Origin: Propionibacteriaceae bacterium
Lineage (GTDB): Bacteria; Actinomycetota; Actinomycetes; Propionibacteriales; Propionibacteriaceae
Assembly: GCA_017306015.1 (NCBI GenBank)
Contig: JAFKJK010000011.1
Location: 62,001 to 126,000, forward strand
Direction of reading: 5' to 3'
Length of the DNA stretch: 64,000 nucleotides
Below, piece after piece: positions 18,076-26,416 of the stretch (positions within the stretch are counted from its first letter, which is position 1; each line of letters opens with the position of its first letter). The notes below the pieces were generated by a model. It was not told the origin of the DNA. It did no database searches and saw only the letters and a list, made by a program, of their open reading frames with translations. The translations under genes were made by a program, and so were the position numbers.

Positions 18076-18663
18076 GTGGACCTGACGATCGGCGAGCGTT
18101 GCGCGTGGTGCGGCATCAACCCGCTCTACATCGACTATCACGACGACGAGTGGGGCGTCCCCGAACGCGACTCGCGGGCCCTGTTCGAGAAGCTCGTCCT
18201 GGACGGGTTCCAGGCGGGGCTCGCCTGGATCACCATCCTGCGCAAGCGGGACGCGTTCCGGGACGCCTTCGCCGGCTTCGACCCCGACGTGATCGCGGAG
18301 TGGGGCGAGCCCGAGGTGACCCGGCTGCTGGCCGATGCGGGCATCGTCCGGCATCGCGGCAAGATCGAGGCGACGATCGGCAACGCGCGAGCCTGGCAGC
18401 AGGTCGAGGCGTCCCATCCCGGCGGCTTCACCGAGTTCATCTGGAGCGCGGTGGACGGCGTCCCCGTCCAGCACCGCTACACCTCGCTGGCGCAGGTGCA
18501 GGCGACCGAGCCGCGGTCCGACGAGCTGTCGAAGCGGCTGAAGAAGGCCGGCTTCCGGTTCTGCGGGCCGACGATCGTCTACGCGTTCGCCCAGGCGGTC
18601 GGCCTGTACAACGACCACGTGGTGACCTGCCCGGCCCACGACCGGTGCGCAGCGCTGGCATGA
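18076..18663 (+). CDS. tag: DNA-3-methyladenine glycosylase I
   Basis: A 195-residue base-excision repair enzyme that removes 3-methyladenine from alkylated DNA. The N-terminal RCAWCGIN and YHDDEWGVP hold the first Cys and His of the structural zinc site and the key Glu-Trp. The C-terminal HVVTCPAHDRC supplies the remaining His and Cys. Length and order match the Tag family. The GTG start gives the canonical distance to the first cysteine and follows a TAGGCT box by seven bases. The stop overlaps the start of the EamA gene as ATGA. Confidence 0.95.
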   Translation: MDLTIGERCAWCGINPLYIDYHDDEWGVPERDSRALFEKLVLDGFQAGLAWITILRKRDAFRDAFAGFDPDVIAEWGEPEVTRLLADAGIVRHRGKIEATIGNARAWQQVEASHPGGFTEFIWSAVDGVPVQHRYTSLAQVQATEPRSDELSKRLKKAGFRFCGPTIVYAFAQAVGLYNDHVVTCPAHDRCAALA

Positions 18664-19520
18664 GCCGGCTGCCGTCCTGGCTGAGCCCGGTCTGGCTCGT
18701 ACTGGGCGCGATCGTCTCGGTGCAGTTCGGCGCGGCGTTCGCCAAGTCGCTGTTCCCGCTGGCCGATCCGACGGCGATCGCCTGGCTGCGGATGGCCGTC
18801 GCGGCGCTGGTGTTCTGGGTCGTCGCGCGTCCCCGGCTGCGGGGACGGACGTGGGCCGAGTGGCGGGTCGTCCTCGGCTACGGCATCGCCCTGGCCACGA
18901 TGAACTGGTCGATCTACCAGTCGTTCGCCCGGATCCCGATCGGGCTGGCGGTGACGATCGAGTTCCTCGGACCGCTGGTGGTCGCCCTGGTCGGCTCGCG
19001 GCGTCCGCGGGATCTGGTCTGGGCGGCGCTCGCCGCGATCGGGGTGGCCCTGCTCGGAGCGTTCCCGACGAGCGCCGACTGGGCGGGTGTCGGCTTCGCG
19101 CTGCTCGCCGGCGCGGCCTGGGCGGCGTACATCGTCCTGTCCGGGCCGACCGGTGCGGCGTGGGAGGGCGTCACCGGGGTGAGTGTCGGGACGCTGGTGG
19201 GCGTGGTCGTGTTCGCCGTCCCCGGTGTGCTGACCGGGGGTGCGGCGATGTGGGAACCGCGGGTGCTTGGGCTGGCGGCGCTGGTCGGCGTGCTCAGCTC
19301 GGTGATCCCGTACGGACTGGAGATGGTTGCCCGGCGCAGCATCCCGTCCGGCGTCTTCGGGATCCTGATGAGTGTCGAGCCGGCCGCGGCCGCGCTGGCC
19401 GCCCTGCTCGTGCTCGGCGAGCAGCTGAGCTGGATCGAGTGGATCGCGATGGCGTGCGTGATCGTCGCGTCCATCGGTTCGACGCGGACCCTCAGTCAGG
19501 TCCCGGTGGTGAACGAGTAG
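18660..19520 (+). CDS. EamA (DMT superfamily) transporter, RhtA-like
   Basis: A 286-residue membrane protein with ten predicted helices arranged as two EamA halves, the second half beginning near AWAAYIVLSGPTG. RhtA-like members export threonine, homoserine or other amino acids, but the substrate is not visible here. It is coupled to tag by a four-base ATGA overlap. The link to DNA repair is probably only transcriptional. Class I repeats follow 23 bases after the stop. Confidence 0.88.
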   Translation: MSRLPSWLSPVWLVLGAIVSVQFGAAFAKSLFPLADPTAIAWLRMAVAALVFWVVARPRLRGRTWAEWRVVLGYGIALATMNWSIYQSFARIPIGLAVTIEFLGPLVVALVGSRRPRDLVWAALAAIGVALLGAFPTSADWAGVGFALLAGAAWAAYIVLSGPTGAAWEGVTGVSVGTLVGVVVFAVPGVLTGGAAMWEPRVLGLAALVGVLSSVIPYGLEMVARRSIPSGVFGILMSVEPAAAALAALLVLGEQLSWIEWIAMACVIVASIGSTRTLSQVPVVNE

Positions 19521-19543
19521 CCGTCCGTCCCACAGCGAGCGCC

Positions 19544-19752
19544 TGAACCATCGGGGACAGGTACTTCGGTTCACGCGGATGCTGAACCGTCGGGGACAGG
19601 TACTTCGGTTCACGCGGACGGAGCCGGGACGCTGAACCATCGGGGGCAGTGAACCACCGGGGACAGGTACTTCGGTTCACGCAGGACTGAACCGGGATGC
19701 CGACGGTTCAGGCACGCAAGACTGAACCGAAGTACCTGTCCCCGACGGTTCA
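19544..19752. repeat. Class I repeat cluster between convergent EamA and mscS genes
   Basis: Forward copies lie at 19544-19573, 19583-19612 and 19650-19679, and a reverse copy at 19723-19752. Between them are a truncated copy near 19633 and an internally deleted one at 19688-19710 that keeps only the arms. Each orientation matches the gene it follows, so the cluster could end both convergent transcripts. Confidence 0.92.
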
Positions 19753-19755
19753 GGG

Positions 19756-20637
19756 CTACGGGTTCATCAGGCCCAGGTTCGGGACGGGGCTGCGGACGCC
19801 AGCCTTGGCCAGCGCGGACACGCTGTGCTCGAGCAGCCAGCGCTGGATGCCCCAGTGCTGGTTGGGCAGCGTCTTGGCGAGCATCCGGATGGTCATCGTC
19901 GTGGCGGTCACCGAGTTCACGCCGACGACGTTCGGCCGCTCCAGCAGTTCGCCGGACAGCTCGTCCGCCTGCTCGGCCGAGACGGCCACCTCCTCCAGGA
20001 TCGCGATCACCTTCGCTGGGTTCTCGTCCACGGCGACAGGGACGTCGACGATGGCCGTCGACCAGCCCTGGCTCTGGTTGCCCAGCCGCAGAATCTCCCC
20101 GTTGCGGACGTACCAGATCGTCCCGGTCGGATCCCGGAGCCGGGTCACCCTCAGGCCGACGTCCTCCACCGTCCCCCGGAGATCGCCGGTGTCGATCAGA
20201 TCGCCGACCCCGTACTGGTCCTCCATGATCATGAAGATGCCCGACAGGAAGTCCTTGATCAGGCTCTGCGCGCCGAATGCCAGCGCGACGCCGCCGACGC
20301 CGGCCGACGCCAGCAGCGGGCCGAGCGGAATGCCGACGATCGCCAGGATCGTCAGCAGCGCGATCACCCACAGCAGGACGGTGATCAGGCTGGCCACCAG
20401 CGAGCCGAGGGTCGCCGCCCGCTGCTGGTAGCGCTCGTGGTTGGCCAGCGTCAGCGATTCGATGATGTGGTCAGCCCTGCTCCCACCACCCGCGCGGCGC
20501 TTCCGGGCCCCCTCGACGGCCTTGTTGGTGACGCCACGCACCAGCCGGACCAGCAGGAACCGTCCCACGATCGTGATCAGCAGCACCAGCACGATCGAGA
20601 TCAGGGTGTCGGTGCTGATCCAGGCAGGTAGCGTCAT
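19756..20637 (-). CDS. Small-conductance mechanosensitive channel (MscS family)
   Basis: A 293-residue membrane protein. Two or three N-terminal helices lead to the pore-lining helix rich in Gly and Ala (GVGGVALAFGAQSLIKDFLS) and then the beta domain (GVGDLIDTGDLRGTVEDVGL), the hallmark of MscS channels that release solutes on osmotic downshift. The ATG was chosen because it directly precedes the first helix; frames upstream pass through palindromic repeats. The stop lies four bases from the repeat cluster. Confidence 0.92.
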   Translation of the reverse strand: MTLPAWISTDTLISIVLVLLITIVGRFLLVRLVRGVTNKAVEGARKRRAGGGSRADHIIESLTLANHERYQQRAATLGSLVASLITVLLWVIALLTILAIVGIPLGPLLASAGVGGVALAFGAQSLIKDFLSGIFMIMEDQYGVGDLIDTGDLRGTVEDVGLRVTRLRDPTGTIWYVRNGEILRLGNQSQGWSTAIVDVPVAVDENPAKVIAILEEVAVSAEQADELSGELLERPNVVGVNSVTATTMTIRMLAKTLPNQHWGIQRWLLEHSVSALAKAGVRSPVPNLGLMNP

Positions 20638-20719
20638 AGCGCCATTGTCGCCGAGACCGGGCACCGCACCCGGGAATGCGGCCGCGACGGTACGGGTTGA
20701 GCCGTTCGGACGGGTCGGG

Positions 20720-20875
20720 TGAACCATCGGGGACTGTCCCCAATCGTTCAGGCCCCCGTCGTTCAGCGGGCGTGAACCGTCGGGGACTGTCCCCGGTCGT
20801 TCAGCGGGAGTGAACCGTCGGGGACTGTCCCGATCGTTCAGGAGTGAACCGTCGGGGACTGTCCCCAACGGTTCA
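20720..20875. repeat. Four tandem class II palindromic repeats
   Basis: Copies lie at 20720-20750, 20773-20803, 20811-20840 and 20845-20875. Each is a near-perfect palindrome of about 31 bases with TGAACC ends and a GGGGACTGTCCCC core. The last copy is the most symmetrical. They fill the gap between the divergent mscS and FMN reductase genes and probably extrude as hairpins. Copy 3 has lost one C in the core. Confidence 0.92.
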
Positions 20876-20889
20876 GGTCGGAGGGGTGG

Positions 20890-21480
20890 GTGCTGGAACT
20901 TGTGGTCGTGAGCGCGGGGCTGGGCGAGACGTCCAGCAGCACCCGGCTCGGCGAACAACTGGGACGCGCGACCGTCGCCGCGCTCGCCGACGAGGGCGTC
21001 CAGGCCCGGGTGACCCACCTGGAGTTGCGGCACCTGGCCGAGGACCTGGTCGCCCAGCTGACCGGACGGACGGCCTCCCCGACCGTCCACGCGGCCCAGG
21101 CGGCCATCCTCGCCGCGGACGGTGTCGTCGTCGTCACCCCGATCTACAACGGGTCGTTCTCCGGCCTGTTCAAGCTGTTCTTCGACTGCCTCGACCCCCG
21201 CACCATGACCGGACGCCCGGTGATGCTGGCCGCCACCGGCGGCAGCCCGCGGCACTCCCTGGTGATCGAGGGCTCGCTGCTGCCGCTGTTCTACTACTTC
21301 AAGGCGCTGATCGTCCCGACGTCGGTGTTCGCCTCTTCTGCCGACTTCAGGCACCCGAGCGAGCTCGAACTCCGCGTCCAGCAGGCGGCCGCCCGGTTCG
21401 CCCAGTTCGTCCTCGTCGCCCGGCCGCCGAAGCAGCTGCCGACGCCCGCCATCGCCGACTACGACGACCTGCTCAGCTGA
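20890..21480 (+). CDS. NAD(P)H-dependent FMN reductase (CE1759-like, LLM-partnered type)
   Basis: A 196-residue flavodoxin-like protein. The phosphate loop lies near SAGLGETSSSTRLGEQL, and the substrate region reads TPIYNGSFSGLFKLFFD with TGGSPRHSL after it, as in the NADPH-dependent FMN reductase family. Members supply reduced flavin to luciferase-like monooxygenases, but no such monooxygenase gene is adjacent. The GTG start lies three bases after GAGGGG and only 14 bases from the last palindromic repeat, so the promoter must lie within or before the repeats. Confidence 0.85.
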   Translation: MLELVVVSAGLGETSSSTRLGEQLGRATVAALADEGVQARVTHLELRHLAEDLVAQLTGRTASPTVHAAQAAILAADGVVVVTPIYNGSFSGLFKLFFDCLDPRTMTGRPVMLAATGGSPRHSLVIEGSLLPLFYYFKALIVPTSVFASSADFRHPSELELRVQQAAARFAQFVLVARPPKQLPTPAIADYDDLLS

Positions 21481-21492
21481 CCTACGCGCGAC

Positions 21493-22314
21493 CTATTTGC
21501 CGGCGCCCTTCAGCGAGCCGGTGATCCCGCCGGACGGAGAGCCGGCGCTGCACACCAGCCGGTGGTCGGAGAACTTCGTCCACAGCTCCTCCGGCAGTAC
21601 CGAGTACTGGATCTCGTACTTCGACTTCGCCGGCTTGATCCCCACGAACTTCGTGAAGCCGGCGACGCACACCTTCGTGTACAGCTTGTCGAGCTCGGCC
21701 TGTGCCGGACGCTTGTCGCCGGCGACCTTCGCGGTCGCGTACACCTCGTACAGGTGGGCGCTCGCGCAGGACACCAGCCGGTAGCTGGTCGACCCCTTGG
21801 CCGGGGCGCCCAGGCACTGACCCTTCTCGGCGAACACGACCGGGTGGTTCTTCAGCGACGTACTCAGCCCGCCGACCGCCGTGCCGACCAGGCAGACGAT
21901 CTCGCGGGCGTCCGGGTTCGACCAGTGGCTCTCACTCGGCGCGACGAACGTGACGTCGTAGGGGCTGGACGCGACGTCGACGCCCACGTAGGCGGTGAAG
22001 GCCCGGGTGCAGCCGGCGGCGGCCAGCGTCCTCAGCTCGTCCTCCCCCGGGTAGTCGGCGCCCGTCAGTGGCACCACCGAGGCCACCTCCCAGGCGTGGG
22101 GCTGCGAGCAGGACGTCGTCGTGATCGTCCCGGCGGGCTCGTCGCCGTCGGTCACGGCGTCGGTACAGGTGCCGACCGTGAGTGCGGCCAGCGGCGACGA
22201 CGCGGACGGGCTGGCGCTCGTCGCCGGGCTCATCACCCGGTCCTCGCCCGGCGGGACGCTGGTGCAGCCGGCCAGCGCCAGCAGCGCCGCCACCACCACA
22301 CCCACGAACCTCAA
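21493..22314 (-). CDS. Lipoprotein with septum-formation-like domains
   Basis: A 273-residue protein. From the TTG start the signal peptide is MRFVGVVVAALLALAGC, with a lipobox LAGC whose Cys would be lipidated, so the protein sits on the outer membrane face. Two similar segments follow (VGTCTDA...CSQPHAWEV and KGQCLGAPAKGS...CASAHLYEV), each with the spaced Cys and His pattern of the Septum_form family (PF13845 type). The TTG was chosen because GGGAGG lies six bases upstream and the signal peptide begins there; GTG codons at 22308 and further upstream are alternatives. It is convergent with the FMN reductase gene. Confidence 0.8.
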   Translation of the reverse strand: MRFVGVVVAALLALAGCTSVPPGEDRVMSPATSASPSASSPLAALTVGTCTDAVTDGDEPAGTITTTSCSQPHAWEVASVVPLTGADYPGEDELRTLAAAGCTRAFTAYVGVDVASSPYDVTFVAPSESHWSNPDAREIVCLVGTAVGGLSTSLKNHPVVFAEKGQCLGAPAKGSTSYRLVSCASAHLYEVYATAKVAGDKRPAQAELDKLYTKVCVAGFTKFVGIKPAKSKYEIQYSVLPEELWTKFSDHRLVCSAGSPSGGITGSLKGAGK

Positions 22315-22373
22315 CCGGAACCTCCCGCCTCGGCCCTCCAGCGTAGCCACCGTCCGCGGACGGGCCCGCGCAC

Positions 22374-22379
22374 TACTGT
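22374..22379 (+). promoter_or_regulatory. Probable -10 element of the histidine kinase gene
   Basis: TACTGT ends seven bases before the ATG, again with no ribosome-binding site. It would give a leaderless mRNA for the two-component operon. Confidence 0.5.
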
Positions 22380-22386
22380 TGAGCCG

Positions 22387-23595
22387 ATGAAGGAGCTGCT
22401 GTTCCCGCCGGGCGCGACCAGCCATGACTGGGTGCTGGACGCGCTGCTGGCAGCGGGCATGGCCGCCCTCACCGTCCCGCCGTACGCGATGTCCGGTCCG
22501 GGCAGCGGCGGCGACACCGCCCAGTTCGTCGCCGCGCTGCTGATGGTGCTGCCCCTGGTCCTGCGCCGGCACTCGCCGCTGCTGATGCTGCTGGGCGTCA
22601 CCGTCGCCGGGCTCGTCCAACTCGTCGTCTCCGACACCCCGATGGCATCGCTGGCAGCGATCCCGGTCGTGGCCTACAGCGTCGCCCGATGGATCCCGGG
22701 ACGGGAGTCGCGCCTCGTCCTCGTCATCGGCGCGATCAGCGCCGTCCTGGGCCCGCTGCGCTGGGTGGTGGACGACCCCGCCCACGTCAGCGTCCGGGAC
22801 ATGCTCCTCATCGGGCTGGCCTGGTTCGTCTGCCTCGGCCTGGTGATCACCCCGTACGCGATCGGACGGCGTGCCCGCGAGTCGACAGAGTTCGACCTCG
22901 ACCGGCTCGCCGCCGCCGAGGACAGCTACCAGCGGCTGCTCGCCGAACGCGAGCAGCAGAACCGGCTCGCCGAGTCCCGGGCCCGCAGCCAGATCGCCCG
23001 CGAGCTGCACGACATCGTCGCCCACTCCCTCTCGGTGATGATCGTCCAGGCCGAGGGGGCCCGGGCCGTCGTCGCCAGGAAGCCGGAGGTCGCGGCCGAG
23101 GCGCTGAGCACCATCGCCGAGACCGGACGGGAGGCACTGAGCGAGATGCGCCGGATCGTCGGCGTGCTGCGGGACCCCGCGCCCGCGTCCGAGGGCCAGG
23201 TGGACTTCGCGCCGGCGCCGACGCTGGAGGACATCCCCGAGCTGGTGGCCCGGACCTCCGACCGCGCCCGGCTCGAGGTGCGCGGCCAGCCGCCGCGTGC
23301 GTCCGCCGCGCTGGCGCTGACCGCCTACCGGGTCGTGCAGGAGGCGCTGACCAACTTCCTCAAGCACGCCGGGCCGGACGCGATCGCCCGGGTGACCGTG
23401 ACCTACGGCAAGGACGACATCGTGATCGACGTGCTGGACAATGGCGTCGGCGCGTCCGGCGAAGCCCCCGCCGCGGCCGGCCACGGCCTGCGCGGCATGA
23501 ACGAGCGGGTGTCGTCGATGGGCGGACGGCTGCTGACCCGCTCCCGGCCCAGCGGTGGCTTCCAGGTGACCGCCGTGCTGCCGAACGGCAACTAG
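22387..23595 (+). CDS. NarL-type sensor histidine kinase (HisKA_3)
   Basis: A 402-residue membrane sensor. Four or five N-terminal helices form an intramembrane sensing module without a large outer domain. A short coiled segment follows, then the HisKA_3 dimerisation box (RSQIARELHDIVAHSLSVM, phospho-acceptor His near residue 208) and a HATPase_c domain (DNGVGASG, GHGLRGMNER). This is the class that pairs with LuxR-type regulators such as the next gene, 39 bases downstream. Short-loop sensors of this kind often respond to envelope stress; the stimulus here is unknown. Confidence 0.92.
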   Translation: MKELLFPPGATSHDWVLDALLAAGMAALTVPPYAMSGPGSGGDTAQFVAALLMVLPLVLRRHSPLLMLLGVTVAGLVQLVVSDTPMASLAAIPVVAYSVARWIPGRESRLVLVIGAISAVLGPLRWVVDDPAHVSVRDMLLIGLAWFVCLGLVITPYAIGRRARESTEFDLDRLAAAEDSYQRLLAEREQQNRLAESRARSQIARELHDIVAHSLSVMIVQAEGARAVVARKPEVAAEALSTIAETGREALSEMRRIVGVLRDPAPASEGQVDFAPAPTLEDIPELVARTSDRARLEVRGQPPRASAALALTAYRVVQEALTNFLKHAGPDAIARVTVTYGKDDIVIDVLDNGVGASGEAPAAAGHGLRGMNERVSSMGGRLLTRSRPSGGFQVTAVLPNGN

Positions 23596-23625
23596 GCGGA
23601 CGGCAACCAGGCGAACGGCAACGAG
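23581..23625 (+). repeat. Three 15-bp tandem units across the kinase stop codon
   Basis: Units at 23581-23595, 23596-23610 and 23611-23625 share the pattern CGRACGGCAAC followed by NAG. The first encodes the last residues and TAG stop of the kinase; the other two lie between the genes and lead into the GAGGAGGA ribosome-binding site of the response regulator. Confidence 0.85.
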
Positions 23626-23634
23626 GAGGAGATC

Positions 23635-24288
23635 GTGATTCGGGTATTCCTGGCCGACGACCAGGCGCTGGTCCGCGGTGGCTTCCGGATGCTGATCGAG
23701 GCCGAGGACGACCTGCAGGTGGTCGGGGAGGCGGCGGACGGCGCGTCCACTGTGGAACAGGTCAGCCACATCCCGACTGATGTAGTCCTGATGGACATTC
23801 GGATGCCGGTGATGGACGGCGTCGAGGCCACCCGCCGGATCGTCGACTCCGGCGTCCCGACCCGGGTGCTGGTGCTGACGACCTTCGACCTCGACGAGTA
23901 CGTCTTCAGTGCGCTCAAGGCCGGCGCGAGCGGCTTCATGCTCAAGGACGCGCGTCCGGCCGACCTGCTGAACGCCATCCGGACGGTGGCCCACGGCGAG
24001 GCGGTGATGGCGCCGTCCGCGACCCGCAGGCTGCTGGATCACGTCGTGCCGACCCTGCCGACGAACCCCGACGGCCCGGATCCGCGGCTGGACGTGCTCA
24101 CCGACCGCGAACGCGAGGTGCTGGTGGAGATCGCCGCCGGCGCCACCAACGCCGAGATCGCCGCCAAGCTCTACATGGCCGAGGGCACGGTCAAGACCCA
24201 CATCGGCCGCCTGCTCGCCAAGCTGCACGCCCGCGACCGGGTCGGGCTGGTGCTGTTCGCCTACGAGGCCGGCCTGGCGAGGCGCTGA
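23635..24288 (+). CDS. LuxR/NarL family response regulator
   Basis: A 217-residue regulator. The receiver domain has the acidic pair at residues 8-9 (LADDQ), phospho-acceptor Asp54 (VVLMDIRMP), the T/S switch and Lys in the usual places. The C-terminal LuxR HTH reads LTDREREVLVEIAAGATNAE and continues into TVKTHIGRLLAKL. It is the evident partner of the kinase just upstream. The GTG start has GAGGAGGA at a suitable distance. No target promoter is apparent; the linked genes around it show no obvious functional theme. Confidence 0.94.
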   Translation: MIRVFLADDQALVRGGFRMLIEAEDDLQVVGEAADGASTVEQVSHIPTDVVLMDIRMPVMDGVEATRRIVDSGVPTRVLVLTTFDLDEYVFSALKAGASGFMLKDARPADLLNAIRTVAHGEAVMAPSATRRLLDHVVPTLPTNPDGPDPRLDVLTDREREVLVEIAAGATNAEIAAKLYMAEGTVKTHIGRLLAKLHARDRVGLVLFAYEAGLARR

Positions 24289-24405
24289 CGCGACCGTCCC
24301 TGCCATCCCGGGAGGGTCGCGGGCGACAGTCAGGTGCTGACGATCCGAGGTGTCGTCCCGGCGGATGCCCGGATCCGCGCGGCGTCGATCTGGTAGGACG
24401 GGCGC

Positions 24406-25434
24406 ATGCGAGCAATCCGCTACGCCAGCTATGGCGCCAGGCCCGAACTGGTCGACGTGCCCGAACCCGGGTGTCCGGCGGACGGGGCCGTGGTCGCCGT
24501 CCACGCGACCGGGATCTGCCGCTCGGACTGGCACGCCTGGCGGGGGCACGATCCGGTGCCGCTGCCGATGGTCCCCGGGCATGAGTTCGCCGGCGTTGTG
24601 GCAGCGGTTGGCCCGCTGGTCAGGGGTTTCGCGGTCGGCGACCGGGTCACCGCGCCGTTCGTGAACGGCTGCGGACGCTGCGAGTGGTGCCGAGGCGGAC
24701 AGGCGCAGGTGTGCCCGGACCAGACCCAGCCAGGCTTCACCCATCCGGGCTCGTTCGCCGAGCAGGTGGTGGTGCGGGCGGCCGACTTCAACCTCGTCCG
24801 GCTCCCGGAGACGATCGACGACGTCACCGCAGCCTCCCTCGGCTGCCGGTTCGCGACGTCGTGGCACGCCCTCACCGCGCAGGCCCGGCCGGCCGCGGGC
24901 GAGTGGCTGCTGGTGGTCGGCTGCGGCGGCGTCGGACTGTCGGCGGTCCTGGTGGCTCACTCGCTCGGCGCCCGCGTCCTCGCCGTCGACCCCTCGCCGG
25001 CGGCGCGATCACGGGCGGCAGAGGTGGGGGCAGACGAGGTGCTCGCCGAGGCCGATCCCGAGGTGGTCGAGCGGCTGACCGGCGGCGGCGCCCACGTCAG
25101 CCTGGACGCAGTGGGATCGGCAGCGACTGCCGCCGCCTGCGTCCGCAGCCTTCGTCGCCGGGGACGCCACGTCCAGGTCGGCCTGATGCTCGGAGCGCAC
25201 GCGGACGCGCCGCTGCCCTGGGGCCGGGTCGTCGCCCAGGAACTGACCGTCGCCGGCAGCCACGGCATGGCCGCGTCCGACTACCCCGAACTCCTGGACG
25301 CGATCGCCGCCGGCCGTCTCGACCCGCGTCCGCTCGTCGGGCGGGTGGTCGATCTCGCGCGGGCCGGCGACGAGTTGGTCGCGCTCGACGAGCCGGTCAG
25401 CGGGCACGCCGGCATCGTCGTCGCCACCATGTGA
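24406..25434 (+). CDS. Zinc-dependent alcohol dehydrogenase family protein
   Basis: A 342-residue medium-chain dehydrogenase/reductase. The catalytic zinc site is visible in GICRSDWHAW and PGHEFAG, the structural zinc site in CGRCEWCRGGQAQVC, and the NAD-binding fold in VVGCGGVGLSAVLVA. It would oxidise an alcohol or polyol with NAD(P); the substrate is unknown. TAGGAC lies six bases before the ATG, a weaker version of the leaderless promoter pattern seen nearby. A second, less similar member of this family lies at 49.5-50.5 kb. Confidence 0.9.
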   Translation: MRAIRYASYGARPELVDVPEPGCPADGAVVAVHATGICRSDWHAWRGHDPVPLPMVPGHEFAGVVAAVGPLVRGFAVGDRVTAPFVNGCGRCEWCRGGQAQVCPDQTQPGFTHPGSFAEQVVVRAADFNLVRLPETIDDVTAASLGCRFATSWHALTAQARPAAGEWLLVVGCGGVGLSAVLVAHSLGARVLAVDPSPAARSRAAEVGADEVLAEADPEVVERLTGGGAHVSLDAVGSAATAAACVRSLRRRGRHVQVGLMLGAHADAPLPWGRVVAQELTVAGSHGMAASDYPELLDAIAAGRLDPRPLVGRVVDLARAGDELVALDEPVSGHAGIVVATM

Positions 25435-25468
25435 GCGCCGTCCGCGTCCGGGGAGCAGCGGGACGGGG

Positions 25469-26275
25469 TCAGGCGGCCGGCTTGCCGAAGTCCTGCGTCC
25501 AGTAGCTGCCGTAGGTGCCGCCGGCGGCGTAGCCGACGCCGAGCTGGGTGACCTGTGAGGACATGATGTTCCGGCAGTGCCCGGGGCTGTTCAGCCAGGC
25601 GGACACGACCGCGGCGGGGGTCTGCTGGCCGGCGGCGATGTTCTCCGCGACGGACGTCCACCGGTAGCCGGCCTGGCTGATCCGGTCCGAGAACGACGTG
25701 CCGTCCTGGCTGGCGTGGGCGAAGTACTTGTTCGCTGCCATGTCGGCGCTGTGCGCGCGGGCGGTGCCGCCGAGGGTCGCGCTCCAGGCGAGTGCCGGGA
25801 CCTTGGGCATCCGGGTGCTGCCGCACGCGCGGGCGGCGCCTCGGGCGTTGTTCGTGAGGCGGAACACCTCCGCCTCGAAGCTGTCCGCGCCGGGGGTGTT
25901 GGACACGTAGGTCAGCCGCAGGGACGTCGAGTACTTCTTCTTCCCGACGAGCAGCGTTACCTTCACCGTCCCGGCAGCGTGGGAGGGAGCGGTGATCCGG
26001 ATCTTCGACTTCGAGACGTGGGTGACCTTCTTCACCTTCGTCGAGCCGAGGTAGACGGCCTTCACCTTGGTCAGGTTCTTGCCGGTGATGGTGATCCTCG
26101 TCCCGCCGGCGGTCGAGACGCCGGCCGGGGACAGCAGGGTGGCCTTCGGGGCCGCGGCCTGCGCGTCGGTCGCGGGCACGAACCAGCCGGCGAGCACGGT
26201 CAGCACGACCGTGAGGGCGACGGCAAGCCGTCGCAGCGCCGGAGTTGCCGCCCGGCCGGGGGATCCTTGCAGCAT
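25469..26275 (-). CDS. Secreted IPT/TIG and CAP (SCP/PR1) domain protein
   Basis: A 268-residue exported protein. A signal peptide ends near ATDAQA, followed by an IPT/TIG beta-sandwich (LLSPAGVSTAGGTRITITGKN, about residues 30-115) and a C-terminal CAP domain. The CAP signatures are TNNARGAARACG, HSADMAANKYFAHAS, ENIAAGQ and WLNSPGHCRNIM, matching bacterial YkwD-like proteins. Their biochemical role is not settled. The ATG was chosen because TACCGT lies six bases upstream; a GTG 18 bases further out is an alternative. It is convergent with the alcohol dehydrogenase gene. Confidence 0.9.
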   Translation of the reverse strand: MLQGSPGRAATPALRRLAVALTVVLTVLAGWFVPATDAQAAAPKATLLSPAGVSTAGGTRITITGKNLTKVKAVYLGSTKVKKVTHVSKSKIRITAPSHAAGTVKVTLLVGKKKYSTSLRLTYVSNTPGADSFEAEVFRLTNNARGAARACGSTRMPKVPALAWSATLGGTARAHSADMAANKYFAHASQDGTSFSDRISQAGYRWTSVAENIAAGQQTPAAVVSAWLNSPGHCRNIMSSQVTQLGVGYAAGGTYGSYWTQDFGKPAA

Positions 26276-26281
26276 CCTTCG

Positions 26282-26287
26282 ACGGTA
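26282..26287 (-). promoter_or_regulatory. Probable -10 element of the CAP-domain gene
   Basis: TACCGT on the minus strand ends six bases before the ATG at 26275. It is placed inside the longer alternative frame, which argues for the shorter protein. Confidence 0.45.
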
Positions 26288-26416
26288 CGACACCGGGCCG
26301 GCTGGGCGCCGACGATCGAGCAGATTCCCTCTCCCCAGACCGTGGGGATCCCGATCATGGCCGACAATCCGTCCTCACAGGGGGGACAGCGGCGGCGGAT
26401 GTGGCAGTGTTCCCTC

